A stretch of 64,000 nucleotides of DNA from Arthrinium phaeospermum. Lineage: Eukaryota; Ascomycota; Sordariomycetes; Amphisphaeriales; Apiosporaceae. Positions 1 through 11,834 of this stretch are shown one piece after another. Position 1 is the stretch's first letter. Every line of letters starts with the position of its first letter. The notes under the pieces were generated by a model. It ran no database searches, was not told where the DNA came from, and saw only the letters and a program-made list of their open reading frames with translations. The stretch lies in contig QYRS01000012.1 in the NCBI GenBank assembly GCA_006503535.1, positions 992,001 to 1,056,000 on the forward strand. Direction: 5' to 3'. The position numbers were made by a program, and so were the translations under genes.

Positions 1-481
1 TGACGGGGTTGCCGTGGCGGCTGGCCAGGAAGAAGTCGACGGGCCAGGGCCAGACGAAGATGAAGAGGACCGTGTCGAGCAGGAAGTGGGCCGAGCGCCA
101 CGCGATGGCGGGCGCGACGACCTGCCAGAAGTCGTGGTCGGCGGCGATGATGGTGGTCTCGTTGGGGTACCCCAGGGTCGACGCCATCAGCTGCAGGTAC
201 CACTCGCCCATGGTGTACACGCGCCAGCAGAAGAGGCCGATGATGGCCAGGTTCATGGCGACGGGCACGGCGAAGATCTGCCGCTTGAACGCGGCAGGCT
301 TGTCGTCCACGTGGATCAGATAGGCGTGCTTCTCCTCCAGCGTCTCGAGCAGTGGCTTGAGCACCTCAGGCGGGCTCTGCAGCGGCACCGGGGGCTTGCC
401 CGAGGACAGCTTGCTGCGTTTCTTGGTGGATGACAAACTGCCAGCCGCGGCCGACTTGGCCGGCTTTCTTTGCTTGGCCAT
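1..481 (-). CDS. Conserved membrane protein of unknown function, N-terminal part
   Basis: The reading frame opens with ATG at 481 and stays open to the left edge, so only the first 160 residues are seen. Residues 1-35 are basic and Lys/Ser/Ala-rich (start MAKQRKPAKS). A Pro-rich linker follows, then a conserved-looking stretch around residues 40-62. Two hydrophobic helices are visible, roughly residues 70-90 (VPVAMNLAIIGLFCWRVY) and 125-150. The architecture suggests a multi-pass membrane protein of an organelle or the ER, but I do not recognise the family. It is divergent from the IF-2 gene, with about 420 bp between the starts. No frame break is visible in this part. Confidence 0.7.
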   Translation of the reverse strand, partial: MAKQRKPAKSAAAGSLSSTKKRSKLSSGKPPVPLQSPPEVLKPLLETLEEKHAYLIHVDDKPAAFKRQIFAVPVAMNLAIIGLFCWRVYTMGEWYLQLMASTLGYPNETTIIAADHDFWQVVAPAIAWRSAHFLLDTVLFIFVWPWPVDFFLASRHGNPV

Positions 482-904
482 TACGCCCAATGGGTAATCG
501 GGATGTTAGTTTACTCTTCCTCAGTCGTAATAAAGTTTCGAGGGAAAGAAAGACGGGTTGTTGTTGGTGTCACGGGAGTTATCAGAGTTGAGGCTGATAG
601 GGGTCGGGTCCAAGGACAGCCAGCCTTTAAAGACGTGGCTTGGAGCTTAGGTCCGGAGCTTGGTAATACTTTTTGGTTGAGCTGGCAGGGGTTTGTTGGT
701 CGGGTTTTGAATTTACAGGGACGGACCAGGACCAGGGGTGGCGACGTCAATTGGATGAAGTCAGGTCCACTTAATTTTCGGCAGCCAATTCGATTTGCAT
801 CTTCAATTGAAGAGAGATCGCCGCCCTCGACGTAACCGAGCAAGAGCAGCTTTCTTTCCGCTGTTGTTTTCAATGGGAGGTTTCCACAGTTGTAGTAAAC
901 CGTC
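482..904. other. Divergent intergenic promoter region
   Basis: Sequence between the starts of two divergent genes (membrane protein at left, mitochondrial IF-2 at right). Open frames here (for example 511-906 minus) have no recognisable protein character. I see no clear TATA box or repeat. Confidence 0.5.
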
Positions 905-3900
905 ATGATGCTTCGCAGAAGGGTACCAGTGGTAAGTCAAGTCGCCAATTCACCGCAAGCCTTGTCCTCTGGTGGTGTATACTGATTTGTTCAATTTAGC
1001 AGCGCAACCCGTCGATTTGCGCCTTCTGTCAGCACCGACTTGCGCTGCGACCAGCACGACCCCAATTCCAGCAGAGGTTCTTGTCTACGACCAACGCCCT
1101 TCGAGACGACGGGAACGAGTCTAAACAAGATGGTCCCGCGAACCAATCCTCCCAATGGGGCTCTTCCGCAATACCGGGAGCCGGCGGAGGCTGGGGCTCA
1201 TCACCTACATTCGCCAGCTCCAAACCGGCCACAGAGAGCTCTCTCCTCCCACATGAGCTAGCAGCCCGCCGCCGGCTACAAGAACAAATGAAGGCAAAAG
1301 AAGAGGCGGCCAAGCAGCCGGTTGAGACGAAAAGCCCGCGCATGGTATTCAATCCTCCAAGGCAGCTCCGAAACCGCCAGTTCATGGAGGCCGAGCGGGC
1401 CGATGATGGAATTCGGAACCTGGGCAAAGGTTCCTCCCCCGCCACCCGGGAAGCCGGCCAGGCCAGAGCCCAAAACCCCGGATCAGCCTCCGTCAGATGT
1501 CCCGAAGAAGAACTGGACAGCCCCGTCGGAATACAGCTTGGACCGAGGGTACCAAGACGACCAGGATCAGACGTCAGTTTGAAAGCAATAAGGAACTGCC
1601 AGATTCTCCGAGGCTTACTGCAAGGACAGGCCCTGGCCCATTGGCTTTCAATCGGCCGCCCCGAAAGGACTTACAACCCGATGCGCCTGCTGCGGTACCA
1701 GACAGCACTGTTCAGAGTTCGGAGACTCGAGACACCCCACCACGTCCACTTATAAGGGAGGTGTCAATCCGCTCCAGAGACGCAAACGAAGAGGAATCTG
1801 ATACTGCGCTCGACAACGATAACGCATTCTATTCCCGAGATTCATGGAAGACTTCAATGTCAATGTCAAGTGGGAAGCCAAAGATCGACCCGCCGTTGAC
1901 GACGAGCTCATTACCCACCGGCACTTGACGGGTTGTTCGAAGAGTCTGCCGAGAAGTCGAAGGACGAACCAAAAGAACCCGAGATTCCCCAGCACGTGGG
2001 GTTCTTTGGCCCGGAAACAGGCAACGGATAAGTCCAGTAAGGAGGATTTCTGGGCCAAAATGGAGACATTCAGCCGTGCTCAACCCTCGCAGCCGGTTTC
2101 CCAACCCGAAGCCAAGCCAATTGAGAATCGTTTGATAAGGCGGTTGACAATACATTCTACAAGTCATCAGATTCTCCGCCTCCACAGGGCCAGAAAACAA
2201 GAGAACGATGGATGGCCTGCATATGAGAAAGACACTATGCGGAACCCAAACTTCGATAGGCAGTCTCCTAGATCGACGTCCGAGTCCACGACAAGGCAGT
2301 CGCCAGACGACGTGACGAACGGCTCTGGCGATGGACGCCGCAAAGCCGGGGCAACAATGAGCGGGATACCGAGCCAGCGTTTGAAGAAAGGCAACAGGCC
2401 CCTAGATGGAACAACCATGGTCGCGGCGGCGGCAAGCAGCGTGGTGGACGTGGCGGCGGGGTGGCGGGCGGAATACACGATGGGAAGATGAAATGAACGA
2501 CGAGGATACCCACGCCGCGTACGAGGAGCAACTAGCGAAACAAAGAGAGAAAGCGGAGCGAAGGGCCCGGAAAGAAGCTGAGCGCACAGGCCCTATTCCC
2601 ATAATCCTGCCCGAGCTGATCAGCATCTCGAACCTGGCTTCGGCCTTGAAGGTCGAGAAAGAGCTGTTCCTTGAGCAATTGGCCGAGTTGGGTTTCGAGG
2701 GCGTCAAACCTGGACAGTATCATGGCAGGCGACACCGCAGGACTGGTGGCCCAGGAATACGGCTACGAACCCACCATCGTATCCGATAGCCAGGACTCAA
2801 GGCCCGGCCTCCACCCGCAGACCCAGCATCCTACCCCCTCGCCCACCTGTTGTCACCATCATGGGTCACGTTGATCATGGAAAGACCACACTGCTCGACT
2901 ACCTCCGAAAGGCGTCAGTCGCACTTCAGGAGCATGGAGGAATCACCCAACACATTGGTGCTTTCTCTGTGAACCTTACAGATGGAAAGAACATCACGTT
3001 CCTGGACACTCCTGGTCACGCGGCGTTCCTGACAATGCGACAGCGAGGTGCCAATGTCACGGATATCGTGGTCCTGGTGGTGGCCGCTGACGACAGTGTT
3101 AACCGCAGACCATTGAAGCCATCAAGCATGCTAGGGCATCCAAAGTACCCATCATTGTCGCCATCAATAAGATCGACAAGGAAGGAGCACGCATCGACCA
3201 CGTCAAGGCCGATCTTGCCACCAATGGTGTTGAGATTGAAGACTACGGCGGCGATGTTCAGGTCGTTTGCGTCTCAGGCAAGACGGGTCAAGGCATGACC
3301 GACCTCGAGGAGAACATCTTGGCCCTGTCCGAGATGCTCGACATGCGCGCCGAGACTGATGGCCCCGAGGGTTGGATTTTGGAGAGCAGTCTGAAGCCGA
3401 TCGGTCGAGCAGCTACTGTTCTCGTCAAACGTGGCACAATGCGTCCGGGTGACTACATTGCCGCTGGCACGACATGGGCCAAGATTCGCCACCTCCGTAA
3501 CGAGGCTGGCGATGACATTACAGAGGCACCGCCCGGCACGCCTGTTGAGATTCTCGGCTGGCGCGACCTGCCTTCTGCCGGCGATGAGGTGATCCAGGCG
3601 CCCGACGAGGGACGTGCGAAGGCGGCGGTGGAGTACCGCGACGGCCTGCGCTCCCGCGAGAAGGACGCCAAGGCGCACGAGCAGATCGTCGAGCAACGCC
3701 GACTCCTACAAGAGCAGCGCACCCTCGAGGAGGACAGCGAGAACGACCGCCGCGAGTATGGCACCTGGGGCACCATGGAAACGCCCCCCGTTGAGGGCGG
3801 CGCCAAGAATGTCAACTTCGTGGTCAAGGGCGACGTGCACGGCTCGGTCGAGGCCGTCTGCGCCAGCATCCTCGAGATCGGGTCCAACGAGGTGCGCCCC

Positions 3901-4426
3901 CGCATCCTGCGCTCGGCGCCGGGCCATATCGTCGAGAGCGACGTCGAGCACGCGGCGGCGTCGCGCTCGACACTCGTCAACTTCAACTTGCCCATTGCGG
4001 GCCACATCAAGGCCCTGGCCGAGGCCAACGGGGTGCCCATCCTCGACACACCGTCATCTACCACTTGCACGACGACGTGAAGGACGCCCTCTCGGCCCAC
4101 CTACCCCCCGACATCTCGACCAAGGTCCTCGGCGAGGCCGAGGTCCTCCAGGTCTTCCCCATCAACGTCAAGGGCCGCAAGTTCAAGAACATTGCGGGCT
4201 GCCGAATCCGCAACGGCGCGGTGGCCAAGGCGAACCGGTTCCGCGTCGTGCGGGGCGGGGAGACGATGCACGACGGCGAGCTCGAGTCCCTCATGCACGG
4301 CAAGAAGAGCATCATGGAGCCAAGAAGGGCGGCGAGTGCGGCCTCGGCTTCGAGGAGTTCCAGGAGTTCGAGGTCGGCGATGTCATTCAGGCGTACGAGG
4401 AGGTCCAGACTAAGAGAACTCTCTAA
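905..4426 (+). CDS. IFM1: Mitochondrial translation initiation factor IF-2, with multiple frame breaks
   Basis: GTPase that delivers initiator tRNA to the mitochondrial ribosome. Exon 1 is 905-931, followed by an intron 932-1002 (gtaagt...cag); exon 2 continues in phase. The N-terminal half (to about 2570) is poorly conserved and Pro/charged-rich, probably containing the mitochondrial targeting peptide. The conserved part begins with an IF2 N-domain-like segment near 2597-2720. G1 is GHVDHGKTT at 2862-2888, G3 is DTPGH near 3005, and the G4 motif NKID lies near 3166. Domains II-IV follow, and the typical C-terminus ends VQTKRTL at 4426. Reading the protein needs single-base corrections near 3102, 4047 and 4319 in the conserved part, one near 2700-2850, and several in the N-terminal half (about 1420, 1570, 1930, 2030, 2200, 2460). 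The family is certain; the exact N-terminal sequence is not. Confidence 0.9.
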
Positions 4427-5392
4427 GATGGTCGTGGTATCTGCCATGCGCCTGTTGTGGGTGTCATCGATCAATCGCGAGGCAGGATCTATTCTCTATC
4501 TCCCCTCTTCTCGCCAGCGAAAATCGCTGCTGCATGTAAGATATGGTGGGGCGGTCAGTTGTGCTCAGGGGATCTCTTCGCATAGGGGGCCCTGGACTGG
4601 ACTTGGTGTCAGGCGATCGCCTTGATTGATCACCGCGTTATGACAATTATGGCTGGGCACTGATATCAAGAGACGTTTCTCACACTACCGGTGTGCCTGT
4701 CTCGCTAGCATTCCAGAGCCCTATCACTCACTCTACGTTGGCGCTTACCATGCCAGGGAACCTTGTAACCCGGGCTGGAGTAGGATGGAGATGGGATCCC
4801 ATTTTGTACAGTGGCACAGGGGACCAACACGAGACTCTTCCGCCCTCGAAGTCCTGGTTTTGGAGATGTGGAAGACATATATGTAACATAGAGAGCGAAC
4901 CTCTTGTACAAACCATCTACTGTATAGATACTGTGGAGCGGTAAATATAGAGATGGGAGATGGGATTCTGGGCCCGTCTTCAATCTGCAGTCAGCATTAC
5001 TGCGGAAGAGGATGGAAACACCCAGTCTGAACTTTGTATATTTAGATGTAAATACAGGCAATTCCACACAAACTAGCAGGATTCGGTCCGCCTTTTGATG
5101 CCAAAATCTCTCCATCCAATATCTAAGCTGCTCCTAGTGCCAGAAGAGCGGCAAGTCACTACCGACACAGAATGGTAGCTTTAACAATGTTCTGTTATCC
5201 ATGAAGTTAGGAATAAGTCACTTTGATCTCTTCTTTTTCTCAGATACAGTCAAGTTCAGGGGTAGTTCCCCACAGTGGGCGGTGGGCCTCCCTCTCTCAC
5301 AAGCCACGGCATTTGACGGGTGGTTACAGCATCTGGTATGATTGATCTCGCCATATAAACTCCCCCATATTGACCACCGCCGCCGTCATAAC
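4427..5392. other. Convergent intergenic region
   Basis: Lies between the 3' ends of IF-2 (+) and GGA (-). It includes the 3' UTRs. A 136-codon minus-strand frame at 4705-5115 has no recognisable features and I do not accept it. No repeat or RNA gene seen. Confidence 0.4.
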
Positions 5393-7526
5393 TTACGCGA
5401 TCCCGAATTCCGCCACGTCGCCCATCTCGTTTTTCGTCTCGGAACCCAGCTTGTAGCTCACGCGCCACCTCAACTTGATGGTCTCGACCTTCTTAGTCTT
5501 GTCCCCGGCGTGCCACACCTGCATGTTCTGCGTAACGCCATACTTCTGGTTGGGTTGCAAGTTGCGGCCAGTCTGGGGTTGGAGTTGGAGCTCGTAGCCC
5601 TGTAAGTTTCACGGTGGTCAGTAACCTGAACATTGATCAAGATGAGTTGCGGTGCAGTGGACTTACCTTGGTAACGGCGAGCTGGAAGTGAAGCTCGCTG
5701 ACGGGCTGGGCCGCGTTGCTCGAGAAGGCGAATGACAAGGCCAGCGCATTAGGTGATTGTACAGACCTCGCGGCCTTCATGTCGATTTGCACCTCGCCCG
5801 TCTTGACGATTGCCGCGTGGTCCTTGGGGAGCGAGGGTACCTCCGGCGGTAGGGCTGAAGAGAACGACCATTCGTCGTCTTCGTTGTTGCCGCCGCGGGC
5901 GCAGGCGCGGGTGCCGGTGCAGCTGCCATTGCTTGGGGCTGTGGCGTAGCGGGCTTTGACCCAAACATAGGGGAAGTCAAAGCAGCGAACGGGTCGGCGG
6001 CCGGCTTTTGCGCCGGTTGGCTGAAGGCGGAAAGGGCCTGAGGTTGAGGGGTGTTGGACTGGGATCCTGCAGGGGGCGAGGTGAAACCAGAGAATTGGGT
6101 ATAAGAGGGAGGTGTAGGGGCGTTGACAGCACCGGTTGCGTTCGAGTTCTGGGTCATTGACGATAGTAAAGGCTGGCCGGGAATGTCTGTTTCAGGGGTT
6201 AGCAACGCTCCACCTACTTGGGGGCCATGGGACGACATACTGCTGTTGGCACCGAAACCTAATGAAATACCACCACCCTGTCCAAATGTGCTACTGCCAC
6301 CGTCCAGAGACAAGCCCAACAAGTCATTCTCGACACCAGCGGCCTGGGAGCTGGACTCGCCATTGTTGCCGGACCCATTGGTTCCAGAAGCGTCGGCGTC
6401 GAAGTCGATGAGCGACAGCTCGTTTGCTGCGGAGCTACTGGCCTGGCCTCCGCTGCTTTGCAACGATTGTATGGGCGCGCCTTGCGCAATCGCGTTGGCG
6501 CCTTCGATATCGCCCTTCTTGAGCAGCTTCCACCGCTCAACGGTTCGATGTATACTGTCGTTGATCTCAAGCAGTTTCGCGACAGCCTCGTGGTCGTCGG
6601 ACTCCTCTTCACACATCTTTTGGATTTTCGGTTGGGCGCTGGATAGTGCCGACGCCAGTTCCTCGAAAACATCCCCTCGGTCATCTTGTCGCCGGGCTGG
6701 AAAGCAGCCAGTCTTTCCTCCAGCAAACGTGCCTTAGCCTGAATCTTCCCAACATCCTCGGCAGCTTTCGCGCGGTAGTCTGTCTTGCTCCTTGTGTCGT
6801 AACCAGCCATGATCATGAGGCGGTTGGCTTCTTGCAGGTCTTCGGGGTTGCCGCGGCGAATGAGTTCCTGGAGCTTGGCCGATTGGGCTTCGCGCTCTTC
6901 TTCCTCCATCTCCTCGGCCGATTTCAGGTTCTGTTACATATTAGCCATGGAAAATAGGTAGATCAAACTCATGGGAAGCTTACGTCACTTGGGTTCAATA
7001 CCGCCGCATCGTCGCCGTACTTCAGGGAAAGAGTAGCCCTTGTAGCTGAGGAGCCGGTGCATGTCCCTTATGAAGCCCAGATCTTCCTTGTAACGACTCG
7101 TCTCGCATATTGTGCTCCGCCATTCTTCAATGGCCTCGAGAATTTTAGTCTGAACTCTCGTCGGGCGGATGGGTGGTCGTTCGGGGAATCTCCTGACCAA
7201 TTCGTTCAGGAACTCCTTGGTGGCGATTTGCAAGTGGAAAGGATAGCCGCAGTTTTTGACACATATATCGAGAAGGTTGAGAGCAAGCAATGCGACATTG
7301 GTGTTGCGATGATTGATGTAGCCGACAATGGCGACGGAGGCTTCGCGTGGCGCACTCCCCTTTTGCTGTTGATCAGATCGGCAATTTCGAGATTCAAAGC
7401 CAGATTAGGTTCGTAATTCTCCGGACTACAAGCACTCTGGATAAAGCGCTGAAGCTGCGAGGGCCTGGGGAATCCCATCTCGTTCCAGCGGTCCCTGGCC
7501 GCTGCCCGAGCGGAGGCTGCCTCCAT
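5393..7526 (-). CDS. GGA: GGA-type clathrin adaptor (VHS-GAT-GAE)
   Basis: Arf-dependent adaptor for clathrin-coated vesicle formation at the trans-Golgi. Start chosen at 7526 (MEAASARAAA), the first in-frame ATG. The VHS domain comes first (LQRFIQSACSPENYEPNLAL through the HRLLSYKGYSFPEV region), then the GAT domain (LQELIRRGNPEDLQEANRL and the KLLEINDSIHRTVERWKLL helix). A Gly/Ser/Pro/Gln-rich hinge follows, with DLLGLSLDG, a plausible clathrin-box-like stretch. The C-terminal GAE ear begins DDEWSFSSALP and ends at the TAA at 5393. Introns: 6931-6983 and 5600-5666 (both gtaag...cag on the minus strand). Frame breaks: C runs at 7357-7360 and 6674-6677 (each one base short on this reading), about 7010, and about 5890. 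Corrected domain order is exactly that of the family. Confidence 0.9.
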
Positions 7527-8228
7527 GCCTGCGGTTTGCGGCGACGACGATAGTGTTTGGGAGGTCGGGGATTGGAAGGGTCGTGGATTGGTCGGACGCA
7601 AGGTTGAATGATGTCAGACAAACGAGTCCCAAATCGAGGACGGACGCTTTCGCAAGTATCAAGAAATAAAATACTGGACTGGGCTACGACGTGGTCACGC
7701 AGTTGGGAAAGCCATCAGTGACGTCTCGAAAAGCCACCTAGCCGCAGCTTCAATGAATGGCAGGTAGATTGATGGGATACGCAGAGTACAAGTGGGTAAA
7801 CGTGTTGGTAGGCGGCAGCGCTACTGCTATCAGTCGAAATGAGGGACACTGTTGCTTGCTGCTGCTGCTGCTTGCACGTATTGATTGACTAGAAAGTTGG
7901 GGACGAGCAGGCATCTAGTACTCTGTCCCCATTGGCAGCGCCTCAGTTGACTCACAGCGGGGTGTGGCTTGAGCAGGGACAGGAGCTTGGATATTCTTCT
8001 GCCTGCGGCCATGGTCCAGAGCATTAGCGTCTGGGCGCTCGGCCAGTGGACTGGCACTCCCTTATCGATATCGATCAACAGCACCCCCACGTAAAGATCC
8101 AGATCTCCGGGCAGTCAAAGTGACGACAATATTTCGAGAGGTCGTCGCCCAGACCTGTCGCTTCACATCTCAGCACCTCGAAACTAGGCCCCATTGACTC
8201 CCTCGCTGTTGAGTCGCCGTGTAAAAAT
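7527..8228. other. Divergent intergenic promoter region
   Basis: Between GGA (-) and TSR3 (+). A CTG-type triplet run lies near 7858-7876 and probably creates the short Ala-rich minus-strand frame at 7830-8090, which I do not accept as a gene. Confidence 0.4.
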
Positions 8229-9432
8229 ATGGTTCGGCATAAGAAAGACAAGTTTAGCGGCCGCGGCGGCAAGTCGCAGGCCCTCCTCGCAACTCGCGAC
8301 CCCGCGGCGGCGACGATTCTGACGACCCCACCAACGGCGGCCGCCCCCCATTCAAAGCCGCCTGCTGGGATCTCAACCACTGCGACCCGAAGCGATGTTC
8401 CGGAAAGAAGCTGATCAAGTTGGGGTTGATGCGCGACCTACATGCCGGTCAGCGACATAACGGTGTCATCATCACGCCCAATGGAAAGCACACCATATCG
8501 CCCGCCGACAAGGAGCTGATGGACCAGTATGGCGCCGCGGTCGTCGAGTGCTCCTGGGCGCGAACGCAGGAGATCCAATGGAGCAAGTTTGGCGGAAAAT
8601 GCGAGCGCCTGCTGCCTTACCTAGTCGCTGCCAACTCGGTCAACTACGGCAAGCCCTGGCGCCTCAACTGTGTCGAGGCCTTGGCCGCCGCCTTCTACAT
8701 CTGCCGACACCCGACTGGGCTGAGCAGATCCTGGCCCCTTTCAACTACGGCGAGTCTTTCCTCAAAATCAACTCGAAGTTGCTTAAGAAGTACGCTGCGT
8801 GCGAGGACGAGGCAGGCATCAAGAAGACCGAGGCCGAGTGGATGGAGCGGTTGGAGCGGGAATACGCCGAGAACAGAGAGGACGAGGACGGTGACGACCT
8901 GTGGAAGGGCGGCAACCTCAACCACAGGATAGAAGTGCCATCGGATGATGACGACGACGAAGACGAGGACAGTGACTCCGATGACGAAGAAGACGCAGAT
9001 AGCGACAAAGACAGCGTCGATGGCATATACCTTGGCAAAAAGAAGCAGCCACAGTCGCAATGGCCGAAACCCGGTCAGGCATCGGGTGGGCAAGAGGAAG
9101 AGGACCGAGATCCGTTCGCCATCTCAGACGACAGCGACGATGACATGGAGGAGATACGACGCCGAGTGCTGGCGTCCAAGACTTTCACGAACCCTGACAA
9201 CAACGCCAGCCAGAAGAAGAAGCCCGAGACTGTACCTCGGCCGCAACAGCAGAAGTTCCAGGTCGACCCCAACGCCGAGCCCGACTCTGACAACGGCGAG
9301 GACGAAGACGAGGACGGCGATGATGACTTTGACAACATCATTGATGCCACGCCCGTCACGGACCGGGTTGGCCTGGCGAAGCTGGAAAAGGAGCGCGCCC
9401 GGGCCACGTCGTCACCAGCCGCTCCTTCGTGA
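8229..9432 (+). CDS. TSR3: 18S rRNA aminocarboxypropyltransferase Tsr3
   Basis: Transfers the 3-amino-3-carboxypropyl group from S-adenosylmethionine to the hypermodified pseudouridine of 18S rRNA during small-subunit maturation. The start MVRHKKDKFSGRGG is followed, after a break near 8305, by the conserved domain: CDPKRCSGKKLIK, ADKELMDQYGAAVVECSW, LLPYLVAANSVNYGKPWRL and, after a second break, AEQILAPFNYGESFLKINS. The C-terminal half is an acidic Asp/Glu/Ser-rich tail, common in fungal orthologues. Both breaks behave as one lost base; the second is the C run at 8710-8712. The extreme C-terminus after about 9390 is uncertain and might extend past the TGA at 9430. No intron was found. Nothing visible suggests specific regulation. 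Confidence 0.9.
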
Positions 9433-10424
9433 CGGGCGGCGCAGAAGCGCCCAAAAGTGGTAGAAGCTGTCTAATTATACCAAAGCAATGCTCAATATGT
9501 AAACGTACTGTGACGTCCCATTTACAACAGTTAATCCTAATCCTTCCATGCCCCTATCCATGACGGGTCACATCACAGGACTCCAGGTTACCATGTTCCC
9601 CTCGGCCGTTCTAAACTAGGCCTCCCTTGTCCAACATATGCAGGTGCATTGTATGTAAGTAGGTATGTTGGTACAGCATGTTTCCCTTGCTTGAAATATT
9701 GTAGAAACTGACCAGACTCACGCCACCCAATTACATGAATCAAGCAATCACGCGTATGCCAGAGGTGCGTATGGCCCAAGGCGGCAACAGCGACCTCGGC
9801 CAATTACGCTTTGTTTTCACGGTCGTGAAAGGTCCAACCTCTGTTCTGGCCACTTTCGCGGATTATCCGGGCAATTTGTAGCCCTTATGGAGCTTGAGGT
9901 ACACTTCGTCTCCAACGTTAAACGCACGGTACCGTCTCGTGCGATCATACTGGAGTTTCATCGTATCGGCTGCGAAATCCAAAGCGTCCTTGGCCTCCTG
10001 CTAGTAGGTTTTTCTTGTGGTCTACAAATCCACCTGTCCCTTTGGGATGGCCAATACCGAAACGAAACTCCTTGGCTTAAATCCAAGACGAGTAGGCAGG
10101 TTATCCAAGGCGGTTATGCGACTATAATCATCTTATCTCCATATCTATAATCACACATGTGCAGCAACACTTCAATTATCACGTTACATCATCAATTCTG
10201 GAATATAGTGGTATTCATTGCGTTCTCTATCTGATGATTAAGAAGCATCTATCTGAGTCGGATCATCATCCAGCTGGCCTGACACTCTGGGCTTCTCGAT
10301 TCTCTGTATTCATTTCATCATCATGGTGTACATCGGATCCATCTCACCGGGTCCGCCAATTCATCGATTGTGCACAATTGGCATCCAGGTCCTTTCTCCT
10401 GTGCGTACCATCCTGAGTCCATAT
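9433..10424. other. Convergent intergenic region holding the integrase relic
   Basis: Apart from the gypsy fragment at 9735-10110 I see no gene. Small frames at 9588-9803 and 10159-10416 are not protein-like; the first overlaps the relic. Confidence 0.4.
9735..10110 (-). mobile_element. Decayed Ty3/gypsy retrotransposon integrase C-terminal fragment
   Basis: On the minus strand a short stretch reads as the end of a gypsy-type integrase. It contains DALDFAADTMKLQYD (the helix after the catalytic core), FNVGDEVYLKLHKGYKLPG (the chromodomain-proximal SH3-like segment typical of fungal gypsy elements) and a degenerate VGPFTTV. Upstream is a trace resembling the GFKPRS region. The frame is interrupted by several stops (TAA directly after KLPG, TAG codons around 9990-10030). 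No LTRs, reverse transcriptase or other pol parts are visible nearby, so this is a small relic. Stops and transitions are compatible with RIP, but I could not test that. Confidence 0.75.
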
Positions 10425-11834
10425 CTAAATGTCCCAAGGAGAGGCAACATCCGCTGCATCAGGGCCGTGTCGGTTCTTCTCAAGGAAGGTGGCCCAGTGC
10501 TGCTTGGCCTGGTCGACGGCTCTGGACCAACGAGCGTCTTTGGTCCGGCCTCCCAGCAGGGCCTCGGCCATGCCGTAGCGGTCTCGCTCCGAGAAGTTGC
10601 TCTCATCCGACTCGTCCCATGCCTTGTCGCTGTCTCCTTCCAAGTGCCGAGCCATTCAACGTGGAGCGGAGGATCTGGGGCCCAGCTTGTGGTTGACGAT
10701 GATGGTGCCCATGCTCTTCCCATTACTCCAGCAACGATGTTGGTGGCAATCCTCCGGATGCTTCGGGATCAAGGCGCTACAGAACCACTTGATCGCAGTG
10801 TTGGTTCTCTGGCTGTCGCGGTCGAGGCATTCGTTGGTGAAGGGCTTGCTGAAACTCCCAGGGCAGGCCCAGCACGGCGGCCAAAGGACGTCGAAACGGC
10901 GGACTCCAGCGGCACCGACGGGGGATGGTGACTTGCTGGAATCGGGGGAGCTCCTCCCCGGCCGGCATGAAGCGCTTGAGGCGCTCCATGTCGCCGTCAC
11001 AGTTGACCTTGACGGCGGGCCACATCTGGCAGCCGTAGTAGCCGACGGGGTATCGTGACGGGTTCAGGATGCAGGGGTTCGGCTTCATGCACTGGAAGAA
11101 GTCGAGGGCGCAAGTCGCGCGCGGTGACATCCCGCGCGTTCTTGCCGCCGGGTCCCGTGCCGGCGTGGCGGCGTAAACGATGACGGAATTGTACTGCATC
11201 TTGGCGAGGCCCGGAGTGGGGCGACAGGGCCATCATGGGACTGGCTGAGACAGCGTTGGGGTTGGGCTCCATGCGAAGTTGGACGAGGTCATATACAAGC
11301 CATGGCCGCATTTGCGGAAGGGGATGATGTAGTTGATGGTGGTGTCGGTCTGGGTGTCCGTGGAGACGTATTGGTGAGCTCTCTATGACAAGGATGTCTG
11401 CGATGCTGCGGATGCGGGGGGCGGGGTTGACTGGGCCCAAAGGACGGCAGAACAGTAGTCAGAGCGTGGGTTGCCACGGCCCAGATGAGCTCGGTTGGGC
11501 CTTGGTAGGGGAGAAGAGAGCATGCGGTGGGCTGCGCTACCGGAGGCTACGCTGCTGGGACGCTGGGACGGGCAAAGGGGCCCGCCATGTCACGACAGAT
11601 GGCCTTGTGGAAGGGCCAGTCCTCGGTTTGGCACTCTGTCGAGCAGTAAGGGGCACGGCATCGACGGCAGTTGAGCGCATTGGGTTTGTCACACATGATG
11701 CAAATCGTGTCGACGCTGGCATCGACCTGCTCTAGGGTCTTTCCGGGGTCCGGCTTGGCGAAGTAGTTTCCAGCTGTATGCAAGTAGCGATACTCGCCCA
11801 GGGGTCGGTTGCCCCCTTGTTGCCATACTGACAC
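10425..11834 (-). CDS. MYND zinc-finger protein, frame-broken
   Basis: The N-terminal part carries a MYND finger: CIMCDKPNALNCRRCRAPYC, then STECQTEDWPFHKAIC. MYND fingers are protein-interaction modules. The rest is an uncharacterised region with conserved-looking blocks in different frames: HGLYMTSSNFAW, ALDFFQCMKPNPCILNPSRY, PVGYYGCQMWPAVKVNCDGD, PGEELPRFQQV-like, CWSNGKSMGTIIVNHKLG, and a C-terminus ending ADVASPWDI at 10425. At least four frame changes are needed (about 11590, 11140, 10870-10890 and 10680), and one intron may also be present near 11340-11450. The start is uncertain: the upstream open frame begins at a GTG at 11834, and an ATG at 11825 is in another frame. The function beyond the MYND finger is unknown. 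Confidence 0.7.

Noticed and set aside
4705..5115. 136-codon minus-strand frame in the IF-2/GGA gap
   Set aside because: Low-complexity-free but no recognisable domain, and it occupies a probable 3' UTR.
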